In this document: piece by piece, positions 45,420-57,233 of the stretch
Layout of the letters: the number at the start of each line of letters is the position of its first letter
Numbering within the stretch: position 1 is the first letter of the stretch
Notes under the pieces: generated by a model
Databases searched by the model: none
What the model saw: the letters and a program-made list of their open reading frames with translations, nothing else
What the model was told of the DNA's origin: nothing
Assembly: GCA_019787685.1 (NCBI GenBank)
Contig: JAHNUO010000004.1
Location: forward strand, 930,001-994,000
Reading direction: 5' to 3'
Length of the DNA: 64,000 nucleotides
Origin: Chiua virens
Taxonomy: Eukaryota; Basidiomycota; Agaricomycetes; Boletales; Boletaceae
Program-made: the position numbers and the translations under genes

Positions 45420-46032
45420 ATGTTCGCTACCGCCCGCCTCCTCCTTTGTCCATACACCGAGGCCGATCTCGACGACCTAATGCACCTCTGGAATGACCCT
45501 CGCGTTCAATCCCTTGTGACAACCTCCGAACCCACACCCCGCGGCCCGCAGTTCAGAAAAGCACCTCCGCGCGCAAATGGAGACTGCTGTGTTCGGTGCT
45601 ATCGTGCGACGCCGGGACACCGGCGTGTTCATAGGCCAGGTCGTGATCCACGTCCCCGAGCGACGCAATCGGGACGGGACGTACGGTATCTGTCTGCTGC
45701 CAAGGTTCTGGAGCTGCGGGTATGGCAGCGAGGTGACGGCGTTTATCGTGGATTATGCGTTTCGGTGGCTCGATTTGCAGCGGTTGTCGTTGTCTGTGTT
45801 TGCTAGCAACGAGCGGGCTGTTGCGGTCTATGAAAAGGCGTGAGTAGCATTATTCGGCTTCATGCTGATCCGATCATCAAGAGATTATTGACACTCGAAC
45901 GATCAGGGGTTCGTAATCGAAGGGAGGAAACGGGGGTGCGTCTGGTTGAACAATCGGTGGGAGGACGTCCTATTCATGGGGATATTGCGAGACGAGTGGA
46001 TAGAAAAGATCTTTCGCCTCGAGCGATGCTAA
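45420..46032 (+). pseudogene. GNAT acetyltransferase with a frameshift
   Basis: The start matches the intact paralogue at 62460: TARLLLCPYTEADLDDLMHLW compared with TDRLFLRAFEESDVEHLIIL. After RGPQFR near 45553 the frame must change by one base to continue with KHLRAQMETAVFGAIV, then the core FWSCGYGSEVTAFIVDYAF and RLSLSVFASNERAVAVYEKA. An intron (45840-45906) leads to the last exon, GFVIEGRKRGCVWLNNRW, stop at 46030-46032. GNAT proteins transfer acetyl from acetyl-CoA to amines; the substrate is unknown. The frameshift could also be a sequence error. Confidence 0.75.
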
Positions 46033-46165
46033 TCAATCACCTTCTGATCAGATACCCCGACGACACAACTCAAATACTATACAATTACAGGATAGCGTAT
46101 ATATATACAATAAAGGGCGTGCAAGTTGAGATCTAAAAGAAACCAAAAAAAAGTGTTATCCAATG

Positions 46166-47426
46166 TCATGCCACGTCTGTGAAATAGTCAGCCAAAGACT
46201 CTTGCATTTCCTTCAACTTTCCAGCAGTCGCCGCCATCGCATTCTCTTTGCACCACTGCATCGCATCCAGCAAACCATGCGTAGGGATCTCGCGCTCTAT
46301 CAACGCCTTCAGGGTGCTTTCAGCAAGCATCGTCTTCCCAATGACGTCCGGATACTGCAGCGGCAGCCCATGCTTCCCCATATCCACCGTCGACCGCCAA
46401 AGTCCAGCCCACGCCTGATTGCATCGCACTTGCGCACCCCCCGTACAACGCAGGTGGTGCTGCAGCGTCGGCGGCTCGCTCGAGAGCCGTTCGCAGACAC
46501 GCCCCAGTGCATAATGTCCCGACAACAAGCGTATCCGATGCGCGCGCGTCAGCTGCGGGTCCGTATCCCACACCTCGCGTCCCTGCAACAACATGGCATG
46601 ATACGCCAACCCAAGCAACGAGCGCAAATTGAGTCGCTCTGCCATCCCGATCGCCAGCGCGACGTCCTTGCCGGAAGTAATCAGCCGTTTCCATCGAATC
46701 GTTGCCGCCTCAAGCAAATCGCGATGCTCGCAGAGCGACGCGAGCTCAGTGAGTTGCACCAAATTCGGCCCTTCCGCATCGTCGATGTGGGAATGCCCGG
46801 GATGCATCCACGTCGTCTTGAGTTTATCCAGGGCCCAGCTCTCGGTGGCGCGAAACTCATATTTGTGGGTGATGCGCGCGAGGTTAAACAACTTGAGACT
46901 ACTTGACTTGGTGGTCGTTACGCCCTCTAGTTCATGTGGTCTGTATGTAAATGGGCGCGTTGGGGTTGAGTAAACATTAAGCAGGAGAATGTACGTACAA
47001 TGCGTACAAAGCCCACAACAGGGACCGAAATTCGTCCGCAGTATCCCCTTGGAGCCTGATGGGGTTGTCATCGCTCTCACCCTCGGGCCCCACCGTGACG
47101 CCCGAGTTGCTTGTGCTAGTGGTGCTCGAGCGCAGGTCCGAGTCCAGAGAAAACATGCTCTCGAAGGTCGACTTCTCCTTTGTCAAGGTTGAGCGGTGCA
47201 CCTATAGGAAGCATGCTTGGGCATGACTGGTCAACACAGGGAGGGAAGAAATGACCTTGAACAGCGTGGTCTCGACGAGTAGCACCGTGTTTCCGTCGGA
47301 ATAGTAATACATTGAGTCCCTGCTGGGTATGGATAGCTGAAGTTGGAGTTTGGGCGTTGATGGACTAACGTCTGCCGAGTGCATGAAGGTGTTCGTAAGA
47401 TATACGTCGGGGGGCAAGTGCGCCAT
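46166..47426 (-). CDS. BTB/POZ domain protein
   Basis: Three exons, 47426-47256, 47201-46999 and 46940-46166, are in phase and give 382 residues from MAHLPPDVYL. The BTB core reads YYYSDGNTVLLVETTLFKVHR, STFESMFSLD, NPIRLQGDTADEFRSLLWAL and then LFNLARITHKYEFRATESWA. The C-terminal half is helical (LTELASLCEHRDLLEAA, AERLNLRSLLGLAYHAML), as in the many mushroom BTB proteins. BTB domains mediate dimerisation and can act as Cullin-3 adaptors. No DNA-binding domain was seen. The introns have donors GTCATT and GTACGT. It is convergent with the GNAT gene, with stop codons ~130 bp apart. Confidence 0.8.
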
Positions 47427-47923
47427 GATTTCACTTTGGAAGTTCGATGTTTCAGCGATGAAACAGAGTGGGGCTAACAATCCTCAAGAGGTGTGCCGGT
47501 GGGAATAGATAAGATAAATATCCCTTCATAAACACAATAGCATTAATTGTCTACATGTCGACACTAAAGCTAATATATTCCCAAGGGCAGGTCCACGGCC
47601 AATTGCTCGCTTTACGAAACTTTAGTGAATTTCGTGAACAACAAAGGAAGCCGAATGCAAAAGACAGCTAAGAGAGCGAAAGACAGCCAGCAGTGCATGC
47701 GATAACGAGACCAAAGCTCAAAGAAGGGAGGATTCTAGGAAATAGAATACATGCGTCGAAAAACGGGTAGGTGTTCATAGCTTTTACATACAAGTTATGG
47801 ATGGCTTTGATGGCTTCGCCGCGTATAGTATAAATGTAGAATGAATACGCTTGGCTGCGCTGACGAATACATTGCTTGCAAATTGTTCCGAAAAAGAGTG
47901 ACCTTGAGTTCGTAATAGTTTCG
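47427..47923. other. Intergenic, no gene seen
   Basis: Lies between the BTB gene start and the 3' end of the kinase gene on the same strand; likely BTB promoter and kinase 3' UTR. Confidence 0.5.
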
Positions 47924-50900
47924 TCACGATTCGAGGGCCTTTAGTTCTGCAACGAGTCTCTGTAAACAGGTCCATCAGGAATCAGACAACGGTTGCGTAG
48001 AAGGTGAAGAGCGACCAACCTCGGCTTCCTTTGCGAGGTGTGCTGGGTCAATGCTCCCAGCTTGGGCTTGTTGCCCAAGCTTGATACCGTACTCCAGTAG
48101 TTGTTTCATGTAATAGGGGTTTATAATGGTCTCGTCGCTCGCAAGTAATGATTTTGCTTGAGGAGCTTCCGCTGTCAAGAACATCAGTGAAACATGGCGT
48201 TCACACCAATGACGTACTCACGCTCCCTCATGGTTAACCATTCCTGCTCCAAAAGTTCAGGTATCGTAGCTCTTTCCTTTGGATGCCTTGCCAAACAACT
48301 CCTCATCCCACGAATCACGTCGGCTCTGACGGGCTTTTTCAGATGATCAAGCTTCTTGCGTTCCCCGTTCTTGTTGACCACGGAGGGGATGCTGAACTCG
48401 GGAAATTCAATCTCATGAGCGAGATCCGGGATAGCCTTCATCTTTTGATAGACGGATAAATGCTGGAAAGGTGGTTGGCCATAGACCATTTGGTACAAGA
48501 TGCAGCCCAGGGACCAAACATCGCTAGGTCGACCAACTTTCAGACGCCGCATACCCTCTGGTAGTTCAATAGCTTCAGGGGACATGTAATTGACCGTCCC
48601 AATCTAATTGCTATTCAGCGTTGCACCTCAACAATGAGGTTGTAAATTGCTTACTTGGTGATCTCGCTGAATGTTAGTTGTGTCGTTGGCAATAGCATTG
48701 GCAATGCCGAAGTCAATCAGCTTCAACTGCCCTCGCACGAGCACAAAATTCGCTGGCTTCAAATCCGAGTGCACGATTTTCTCTTCATGTATGACATGTA
48801 CCGCCTGCAGCATCTACCAACCACACTTCAGTCATGGGTAGTAGGTAAAGCTATCAAGGCGTACCTGTTGCCAGTAATATGAAATCCACACCATGTTCAG
48901 TGGCTCCCTCTGTTGCTCTTGCAACAATTTAGCCAGGTCGATCTCCCCACACTCCATTACCAACATGAGATGACCCTTGCCACCCCCTGGCCCAGCCTTA
49001 ACCTCCGAATCAAACAGGTGGATAATCCGGTTGTTTCCTTCGAGACGCTTGAGTAATCCAATTTCATTCATATATCCGCTAATCGTCTCTGCGTCAGCCT
49101 TATCAAGGGAGACGCGCTTGATGGCATAAATTTCGTTCGCCGCATTCATCACGCGGTAAACTCGGGAGGAGCCGCCTTTACCAAGAAGATCAAGACGTGC
49201 ATATACTTTCCTGTTTACCACGATGTTGTGATTCCGCACCAGCGAGGGTGGGGCAGTTGGGGGAGGGGGTGGTGGTGCCGGCCTCATCCGTTCCCGCTGT
49301 GTGGCTTTCACCTCGGACTCATTTTCCACAGGCTCTTCACCAGCTGCCCAAGTCTTTCCATTCTTCTGGATCCCGGTTCCAGGTGAAGGTACCAGAGTGC
49401 CACTTGTCGTTGGGGGTTCTGGAGCAGTCGGACTACGTCGATGGTATACTTGACCTTGTAGTTGTGATTGAGGTTGTGAGGGTTGTACCTGAATGATGGG
49501 GAACGGTTGTTGCTGTATTGTTGAGGACAGAGGTCTTCCTTTCGGCGACAAGCGTGTGGGGAGATGCTCGACAGCTGTTGGAGATCCACCAGGAGCTGGA
49601 TCGAGGCCGAGCGTGCGGACGGTATCAGAATCGCGCCGACTATGTTTGTGAACGTGCGAGCGAAGATGTGCTTGCGACATGTGCGTCGGGGAAGGTGAGT
49701 GGCGAGACTGCTGAACATCAGGTGAAACATCTGCTATTTGTCTCCGCGGATACTCGGCGTATGCTAGGTAGAGTGAATCGTGAGTCACCAGTGGCTTGCA
49801 TTGATTATTATACGAACATTCTTGTTCCATCGGCGTACGCAGTGCGTGAGCGGAATTCAAGCCAAGGCTTGATCCTGGTCTTGAAGAATATTGGTTTTGA
49901 CTGGTTGGCCGGGCCCCGGGAGAACGCCGGTCTTCAGCTGGAGGTGGGTCAGATCAGATACGGGCAAACGAATGGTTCGGAATGTACCCCCAGAGGCATC
50001 GCTCAGGCTCGCGGATCGCCGTGGACGCGTGCTACTCGGTTGCACGATTGGGGGAGCATAGTTATGACGCCGAGATTGTCCACTTGCGGTGTGTGGTTCC
50101 TCTCCGCCTATAGCGGACATTGTTAGCAAATATGCCACGATTTCAAGACAGCCACAAACCCGTATCAGTTTCCGAGCCAGGATAATCATTGGCAACTTCG
50201 CTCTCGCTTCCTTCGTATTCGTTGATCCTGTCAAAGCCACCAGCACCGGCCCCATATTTTGAGCCCATTAGGACACGACCTGCCCGGTTAGGACCCGGCA
50301 GGATCTGCCGACCGGGTCGCAATGGGGGGCGCGACAAACCACCCGACATAGAAGAGACATAGGCGCGCGTGGGCAATCCAGAAATTGCGCGCCCTTCGAC
50401 TTGGCTCAAAGACGCAGATCGACTAACCAATCTCGGTGATGTTTGCCTCGCTGGCCCGGCATCAGATGACATGCCATCGGTGCCATCCGAAGATGTCATT
50501 AAGTTCTCCTTGTCCTCTTGAATATGTATGTCCCAATCTCCACGTGCACGGAGCATGATATCCTCTCGTTCGTCAGCCTGCTGGGAATCTCGATGTTCAT
50601 CGAGAGGTACGCGCTGTGGTAAACCGATTTTACGGCTGGTTCCACGGAGACCGTTGGACAATGGTGCTCTGAGAGCAGATTGCGCCGCCGGCGTGAGTGC
50701 GGCTGGAACAGATGTAGCGCGCTGGAAGGATCGTGCGGAATTTGCAGTTGTTAGGGACTGGTGACGATGGTGGAGTAGTTCGGGAAGGACACTATTTTGT
50801 GCCAAATAACTTTCAGAGAGGGTGAGTGAGTTGCGACGGGGGTGGTCCGGGGAGTTGAGAGGTACCGGTGATGGCGGTTTGGCAGTATGCGGAGGGATAT

Positions 50901-51219
50901 GAGCTGATGTTCCGGGAGGTGACGATGACGGTTTGTGTGCAAGAGGACCATCGAGTAGGATCTCGTGAGGGGTAGGCGGACTGGATTGGTTGGAGCGAGA
51001 TGAACCTTTTGAAATACGAACATAATTGCCGGCGGAATCGAGCTCGTAGTCGAATGAAAGCTCAATGATAGAGGAGTCGTCAGATGGTGAAGCAGATGCT
51101 TGACGGTTGTTCTTCGCCGCGTCAAGGGCAGTAACTGGGGGTGTTCGGGGAGGTGATACGCGATGTTCGCCATTTGTCAGCGATATCGTTCGAGAAACTA
51201 TCTGAGGATTCAGAGCCAT
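47924..51219 (-). CDS. MPS1: MPS1/TTK-type dual-specificity protein kinase
   Basis: The long N-terminal exon (51219-50160, [14 protein letters not shown]) and the next exon from 50107 are Ser/Pro-rich and disordered. The kinase domain begins in the exon ending at 48865. It has [20 protein letters not shown] (Gly loop), [16 protein letters not shown] and [14 protein letters not shown], then [20 protein letters not shown] (exon 48813-48655) with [12 protein letters not shown]. Exon 48603-48223 has [29 protein letters not shown] and PPFQHL. The short last exons (48172-48020, 47959-47924) end [10 protein letters not shown]. The [19 protein letters not shown] and TVNYMSPEA set is typical of MPS1, the spindle assembly checkpoint kinase. 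The splice between ~49,990 and 49,820 was not resolved because the frame changes there. Confidence 0.85.
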
Positions 51220-51465
51220 TGAGGGCAAAATTGAGGGAGTGTCGAACTTGACTTGTGAAGATAAGACTAGAGAACGAATAAGAAACAAATCAAACCTGAT
51301 GCGACGAGAAAAACACGTCGCAGACGGCGACGGCGACGACGAGGACGATGCGAAAAACCAACTAATTTTCTTTGTGATGCGATTCGAACCGACACGAGGC
51401 AGACGCGTTAGTCACGTGATGGTTGTCCTCTTCTCTGCACAGCCACCCCCAATAGTGCTCAAGTA
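51220..51465. promoter_or_regulatory. Probable promoter region of the MPS1-like gene
   Basis: Non-coding stretch directly upstream of the kinase start; contains GGCGAC/GACGAC repeats (51327-51350) and GTCACGTGAT at 51412. Confidence 0.35.
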
Positions 51466-52027
51466 AGGTAGTCGACATGCGAAACCATCCAATATCACGT
51501 GCAAAGTGTGACTTGAGAGTGACTAGAACGAAAATTTAATATAAATTCATTGAATACCGAGAGCACAAAAGTGTTCTATAGACTGAAATGAGGATTAACT
51601 ATAGACTGAAATATGAAGCCGTGCAATCCAGCAAGAGTTATTCACTGATCAGTGGAATCAAAACCAACAGAGAATTAGGGAGTGCACAGCTGAAGTCCGA
51701 CAGAAGTTCAGCCACTGCCGACTCGTGCCGAGAGTGCTGCCGGTTTGTGTGCCGTGAAGAGCACCTCCGGGTCCGAGTCACTGGCAAGCCCATGGCAAGA
51801 CGGAAACGCTGCCATGAAGCGATGGTACACAACACCGCTATAGCACGAGAGTCAAAGCGGATGAAAAATGGGAGTAGGGGGCCAGGAAAGGAGAACGGCG
51901 AGAACTTACCTCTGTTACCTGTGTTCCATCTCCGTCAGGCTTCGGCATGATACGGCAAGACTAAAATCCTGTGTGTCACACAATGTCACCTCACGTGATA
52001 TTGGATGATTTCGCATGTCGACTACCT
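51466..52027. mobile_element. TA-flanked MITE (Tc1/mariner-like), 562 bp
   Basis: Inverted repeats of 36 bp start AGGTAGTCGACATGCG and end in CACGTG (51466-51501 and 51992-52027) with one mismatch. TA dinucleotides lie just outside both ends (51464-51465 and 52028-52029), as for Tc1/mariner target duplications. The inside has one unsupported frame (51588-51950). It lies 250 bp upstream of the MPS1-like start. Confidence 0.8.
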
Positions 52028-52029
52028 TA

Positions 52030-52475
52030 GCTTCGTTACTCGCGGGTTCAATGGACACTGACCGTTTGAATATTCAATACCCCCGGCAATCGAATACATA
52101 CTGACTTAGCTTCCGTCGTTCTGTCCATCGAAAGTTGAACGTTGAACACGGTGAGATATCCATTTTGAGTATAAGCCTGAGACAGCGAGTCATTGGTCTG
52201 CGGGAGGTAGTTAGAGACATCATAAAGTGACGGGCTCAAGATGATTGCGACAGGGTTTCGGGGGGGGATACAGGCAAATGTACCTTAGTGTCATGAATGT
52301 TGCTAATACTACATAGAAACAACTGTAACGGCTCAGTAACTTACAAGAACTGACAAGCAATACAATGAATCAATCATGATTTAAAATGATTTGTCAACAT
52401 CCAGGGACCGAGTCGGACTTTGAGTCGGCGACAGGCTCCTGAGGCCTGAGGCCTGAGCCTTCAAGCCTTCAAGCT
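52030..52475. other. No gene seen
   Basis: Between the MITE and the 3' end of the peroxiredoxin gene. At 52437-52485 there are short repeats of GGCCTGAG and CTTCAAGC. Confidence 0.5.
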
Positions 52476-53292
52476 TCAAGCGCAAACCGCTTGCGCAACG
52501 CGACCAAGTTCATCCCTCTCTGCAGCTTCTGAGAGATCTAAAGGAGTCACGTTCTCCTCATCGTTTCCAGTCTCTGTGGCATCGAGACTCTGGATTCCTC
52601 TCAAGTTCCTTCGTGACGAACTTGGCGTGAGCGTTGTAATGCAACACGGAGCTGAATTCGGCCCTGGCGAAAGGGTTATACGTGAGTATGTCTGACCTGG
52701 CGGATCAAATGTCCACTGACTTGACGATCCCCTTGCGGTCGATGACGAATGTGGCACGCGCATCGGACAATCCCAGCAACCCACGTTCAGTTTGGTATGC
52801 CTTGTGTGCGGTTTGGTCCGCATCGCTCAAAACAGGATACTGCACAGCCATCATCTTTGTGTGATCTACCCCTATCAAAGACACTCACAGAGAGCTTGTG
52901 TTTCTCGACAAATGCTTTCTGCTTCTCCACTGGATCGGAACTGACACCGATGACCAGAACCTCGGAGCGCTTAAATATTTCCTTTTCTGATTATAGGCGC
53001 TGAATGACGTGAGCTCGAGGATGATGAGATTACACACCCGCCAGAGCATCGCGGAATTGACACGCCTCACGGGTACAACCATAGGTCCCTGTACATTAGA
53101 AATCATCAGATGCATAAGATTGAGAGATCCCCGTTGAGCCAGCTTACCGGACTCGGGATAGAAGAACAACGCTATCGGTTTCTCGACACGCTTACCCTCC
53201 TGCTCGGGGGGAAATTTAAACGGTTCACCATTTGAATCCGGTATGCAAAAGGATGGTGCGGGTTTGTCGATGAGTGGGTGTCGAGGAACCAT
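52476..53292 (-). CDS. Peroxiredoxin (AhpC/TSA, PrxQ/BCP-like)
   Basis: Exons 53292-53148, 53088-53038, 52986-52889 and 52854-~52717 agree in phase. They read HPLIDKPAPSFCIPDSNG, KPIALFFYPES, TYGCTREACQFRDAL, VLVIGVSSDPVEKQKAFVE, YPVLSDADQTAHKAY and ARATFVIDRKGIVKS. GCTREAC holds the peroxidatic Cys and a resolving Cys five residues later, as in the PrxQ/BCP group that reduces peroxides using thioredoxin. The last exon is unclear. Frames with SSVLHYNAHAKFVTKELER and with DATETGNDEENVTPLDLSEA do not connect without a 1-nt shift, so the C-terminus may be frameshifted or mis-spliced in my model. Confidence 0.8.
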
Positions 53293-54274
53293 TCTGGGCG
53301 AGTTGAGTGTATGTACAAAGGAGAGAGGGGTTACTGGGAAAAGGATATCGGACCGGCTCTATTTGGGGATGACAACAACTTGCACATACTCAGGCCCAGG
53401 CTCACGTCGTGGTCGCGGTCAACTCAAAAAATAGCAGCGAATTATAGGATCAAACCTTGATAAAGAGCGCCTGAACCCAGGCGTGTATGTGGGGTTGACT
53501 CACTATCAGTCAACCCAGTACTTGGTTCTCTTTGACAGACAATCAGATAGGAGTGACAAGTAGAGGTGACTGATACTCTGATCTCAGAAAAAAAAGGAAA
53601 AATTCATCCCCTGAATCGCCATCAATTCGCCGTCGTACCTGGCATCAGGCATAGCAATATATGTAGCGAGTAAAAATTACCATGGGAGATGATGTACGAG
53701 AAAATGGTTATGCTCGAATAGCACCTCCCAACCCAACCCGTGTTACAGTCTCCCAATCAAGCGAAAGAGGTCCGAGATAAGGTCTTGGTTGTTCCCACCA
53801 AGGATGACATCGGACTCTATGTGGAATAAGGTGCCATTTGAATGGCTCCGCAGCAGGGAGCAATCCCATCGGAAATGGTGTTCACATTCGTGCATCAACG
53901 ATTCAGCCCTCGAAATGCTCGATGGAGATACCCTCTTAACAGCGAGAAGAAACGGCAGCGAAAGATCTTGGCAGTCTCACGACGACCATAGATCTGGGTG
54001 ACTTGAAAAACAGAGCGGATATGAAGACAGTACAATATCGAATGTACTGACCTGCAGGCCCTACCTTGAAAAGTCTGGTATGACATCTTCGACAAAACTT
54101 GCAAGGAATGAAGCATGAACCGTATGGTATTCAGGCCAATAAGAAGGGTTTGATGCTACTCTAACATCTGCACGCATTCTCACATAGAGGTATGATCTTA
54201 CCATACAATAGTGCTAACTCAGCTGCCGTCGGAACGGAGCTGTTCTGGGGATGTTGTGAGGCACGAGGGATAGC
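53293..54274. other. No confident gene
   Basis: Holds the peroxiredoxin promoter and unsupported frames. GGTTGACTCACTATCAGTCAACCC at 53493-53516 is a short hairpin. A minus-strand frame at ~54180-54080 (MRADVRVASNPSYWPEYHTV) might be an exon of an unrecognised gene. Confidence 0.4.
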
Positions 54275-54696
54275 TCAAGGTTTTGGCGGACTCATCGCCT
54301 CTGAGAAAATACGATGGGTGGAGAGAAAAAAATGCTCAGAAGAGGGCGTACCAGCGTTCAACTCCGCAAAACGTTGGCCGACGCGTTCGGAGTGCTTTAA
54401 AAACTTGTCCGAGCAGTTGAGAACACATTGCTCCTATGAATGGCGTCAGAATGAAGCGGGGAATGGAAGTAACCGCGCGACCTCTTTGGAAGAGAGAGCC
54501 TTGCTGGTAAAATCATTACAACATGAGTTGAAGCATCTCTCCACAAGGCCGGAGTAGAGACGCATGAAGTCTTGCATCTGAGGGCTACCAATGAATGGGA
54601 CGTGTCAACGAGCAAGACGTTCTCTCACACCTGTTTCTTTTCGATGATTTTTGTCATGTGGGCCTGTTCCACCGCATTGAGCTGTGAGAAATCCAT
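54275..54696 (-). CDS. TIM9: Mitochondrial import chaperone Tim9
   Basis: Four exons, 54696-54631, 54577-54482, 54433-54352 and 54300-54275, give 89 residues. The N-terminus [20 protein letters not shown] and the twin CX3C motifs ([11 protein letters not shown] and [10 protein letters not shown]), with [16 protein letters not shown], are clear Tim9 signatures. Tim9 pairs with Tim10 in a soluble hexamer of the intermembrane space. The hexamer carries hydrophobic carriers to the TIM22 complex, and the Cys pairs are oxidised by Mia40. The length is normal. The gene is divergent from the DAHP synthase gene with ~320 bp between starts. Confidence 0.93.
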
Positions 54697-55018
54697 GCTG
54701 GACGAAGAATATGGAGTGAAAGAAGGAGTAACGCAGGTTCGGCACGTGCAGATTTTGCCGTGGGGAAAGAAGACTCGTGTGGTGACAACATATGGATGCG
54801 ATGTCAAATCAAAATACTGACACACTAGCAGTCACTTTCTTGTCCCTCATTTTCTCAAGACTCTTCTCCATCCGATCCAATTATCTGACATTAAATAATC
54901 CCGTCGACTTCCGAAAACTTATATTAACCCTCCCGACTCCAAAAAGTGGGTTCATCATCATACTCTCGGTTGATCGTCTCGTCTTCAACAGATCGATTCA
55001 TCGGCAGTGGAAATCACC
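54697..55018. promoter_or_regulatory. Bidirectional promoter region TIM9 / DAHP synthase
   Basis: A 322-bp gap between divergent starts with no coding frame; TGACACACTAGCAGTCA at ~54821-54837 is a partial palindrome. Confidence 0.35.
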
Positions 55019-56581
55019 ATGACCCTTCCTTACAAAGATGCTCTTCAACGACTTGAAAACCGTCGCGTCAAGGCAACTCGTCCCTTGATCCCACCTCAGA
55101 TTCTTCAGGAGGATCTGCCATTGTCAGCGATTGTTTCCATCCCCCGTCCTATTTCTAATGCGTTACGATATTCGCTCCAGAACTCTTCTTTCCGCAAACA
55201 CAGTTTTGGAGGGACGTCGCGCAACTGAGAACGTGCTCCGCGGAGACGATGACCGTTTGATGGTTGTGGTCGGGTAGGAATACTGTCCGCCGCACTTCAG
55301 TGATCCCCATTTCTCATGGCTAGACTATAGCCCTTGCTCTGTTCATAACGTCGATGCTGCAATCGAGTACTGCAAAATTACTCAAGCAGGTATGCAGACG
55401 ACGCCAAAGATGATCCTCCATATCGTCATGCGTGTTTACTTTGAAAAACCGCGGACAACACTTGGCTGGAAAGGCCTTATCAACGATCCGTATGTCATCT
55501 CTACTTACCTACCTCTGATCCTTTTTCTTACGTGTACACGCCCTCAGGGACATGAATTCGAGTTTCCATATCAACAAGGGGCTCCGCATGGCTCGCAAAC
55601 TACTCTTGGATATCGCTAAACTCGGGCTGCCTGCTGGCTGCGAGTTCTTGGACACTATTTCACCTCAGTATACTGCCGATCTCGTCTCATGGGGGGCAAT
55701 TGGCGCTCGAACCACTGAGTCACAGGTTCACCGCGAGCTCACTTCGGCGCTCTCCATGCCAACCGGTTTCAAAAACTCCACAGACGGCTCGGTCGGAATC
55801 GCAATTGACGCCTGCAGAGCCGCCCGAAGTGGTCACGTGTTCCTTAGTGTCGGGAAGGAGGGACTGAGTAGTATCATCGAAACCGAGGCAAGCTTCTCCC
55901 TAGTCACCTCCGTAGTCATACTGATTGGAGCAGGGAAACCCGGATGTCCATGTGATCCTTCGAGGAGGGGCAAAAGGGCCCAACTTTGCCGCAGAATACG
56001 TGCGAGATTGCCGTGACAAACTCGGAAAGGCTGGACTACTTTGTAAGATCATGGTAAAGAAACATCTTTTCTCGCAAAGCTTGTTCCTATGCTTATACGA
56101 TATGCAGATCGACTGCAGTCACGGAAACAGTCAAAAGCAGCATCAAAAGCAGCTAGAAGTTGTCGAAGATATCGTGAGCCAGTGTTTGTCATTACCGCAT
56201 CCTCTAACTCTAAGCCTTTTTGCTCCGTAGGTACACCAATTATCGTCCGAGGATACATCGGCAGCTATCATGGGTGTCATGCTTGAGTCCAACCTTGTCG
56301 ATGGGCGACAAGACATTCCTACCAACGGTCCAGCTGGACTGAAGTACGGACAGTCTGTGACTGATGCGTGCTTGTCCTGGGAGATGACTGTTCCGGCCCT
56401 TGATCGTCTGCGGGAAGGCGTGCGAGCCCGCAGAGAGCTTGTGGCAAGGAGCGCAAGAGGGAATGCTACGAATGGTGTCACGAACAGTGTCAAGGGAATC
56501 AAGCTCAACGGCGTGAATGGGACCAAGGCTGTCAATGGCGTTCAAGAGACTAATGGAGTGAACGGTACACAATTGCATTAA
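55019..56581 (+). CDS. 3-deoxy-7-phosphoheptulonate (DAHP) synthase
   Basis: Seven exons, 55019-55122, 55181-55273, 55331-55489, 55548-55887, 55934-56053, 56108-56173 and 56231-56581, give 410 residues. Signatures are RPLIPPQIL, RLMVVVGPCSVHN, MRVYFEKPRTTLGWKGLIND, GCEFLDTISPQY, GARTTESQVHREL, HVILRGGAKGPNF, IDCSHGNS and GVMLESNLVDGRQD. The enzyme condenses phosphoenolpyruvate with erythrose 4-phosphate, the first step of the shikimate pathway (Aro3/Aro4 type, usually feedback-controlled). The C-terminus has an unusual ~35-residue tail of Asn-Gly-Val repeats. The intron after 55887 starts with GC (GCAAGC), a GC-AG intron. Confidence 0.93.
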
Positions 56582-57200
56582 GCAGAGCGTATCAGAAACT
56601 CATGTATCTGTAGTGATAAATATTATGCGTGTAGATTAGGGATCTGACGTCATCCCGCGGCACGTCAGTGACACGTTAAGCAAGCGTTGGCATTTACATA
56701 CTACATTTAAAGTTACGGTCCTTTCGACTCTGCAACACATTTTCAAGCCTTTTTGTGATCCGTCTCGACGTAACGAAGCTCACGGACGCCTGCAATCCCC
56801 GTCTATCGATGCCCGGTATCAATCTAGCCCCTTTGAATACGTGTCGTCGTGCGTCCTCATGTTTAAGAACGGGATTGATGGTAGGTTGTAGATTATCAAT
56901 TGGAATGTGGTGCTCGAGCCGGAGTCGCAGGTGACCTTCCTGGTGCTGTGGATATTGGCAGAGTCTATACGAAGAGATGACACGCGGCAGCCTCCTGCTC
57001 ATCTTGAAGACGAACTTGACTTTGCTGCAAGTGACTTCATCAAGTCCTTACTTTCCCTCGCTGCGTGGTTCATCTCCCGGCACCTCAAGGGCGTACAATC
57101 CTTATATATTACCTCTACCAGTCTCCCAACTGTGGAATGGCCCCTTTTACCCGCAGTGCGGACAAACATTTCCCATCCCTAGGAGTTTGATCTGATTGCC
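56582..57200. other. Intergenic or unresolved 5' part of the next gene
   Basis: CCGCGGCACGTCAGTGACACG is near 56657. Short plus-strand frames at 56907-57195 may be upstream exons of the following membrane protein, but phase was not resolved. Confidence 0.35.
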
Positions 57201-57233
57201 GACAAACTATCTTCCAGATGTCCCCAATCCGAT

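Noticed and set aside
46163..46906. Plus-strand 247-aa gene
   Set aside because: Antisense shadow of the BTB gene, rich in Arg/Gln/His as expected for a reverse frame.
49518..50126. Plus-strand 202-aa gene
   Set aside because: Antisense shadow of the disordered N-terminal part of the MPS1-like kinase.
51588..51950. 120-aa gene inside the TA-flanked MITE
   Set aside because: No motif, no intron support, and it lies entirely between the inverted ends of a short element.
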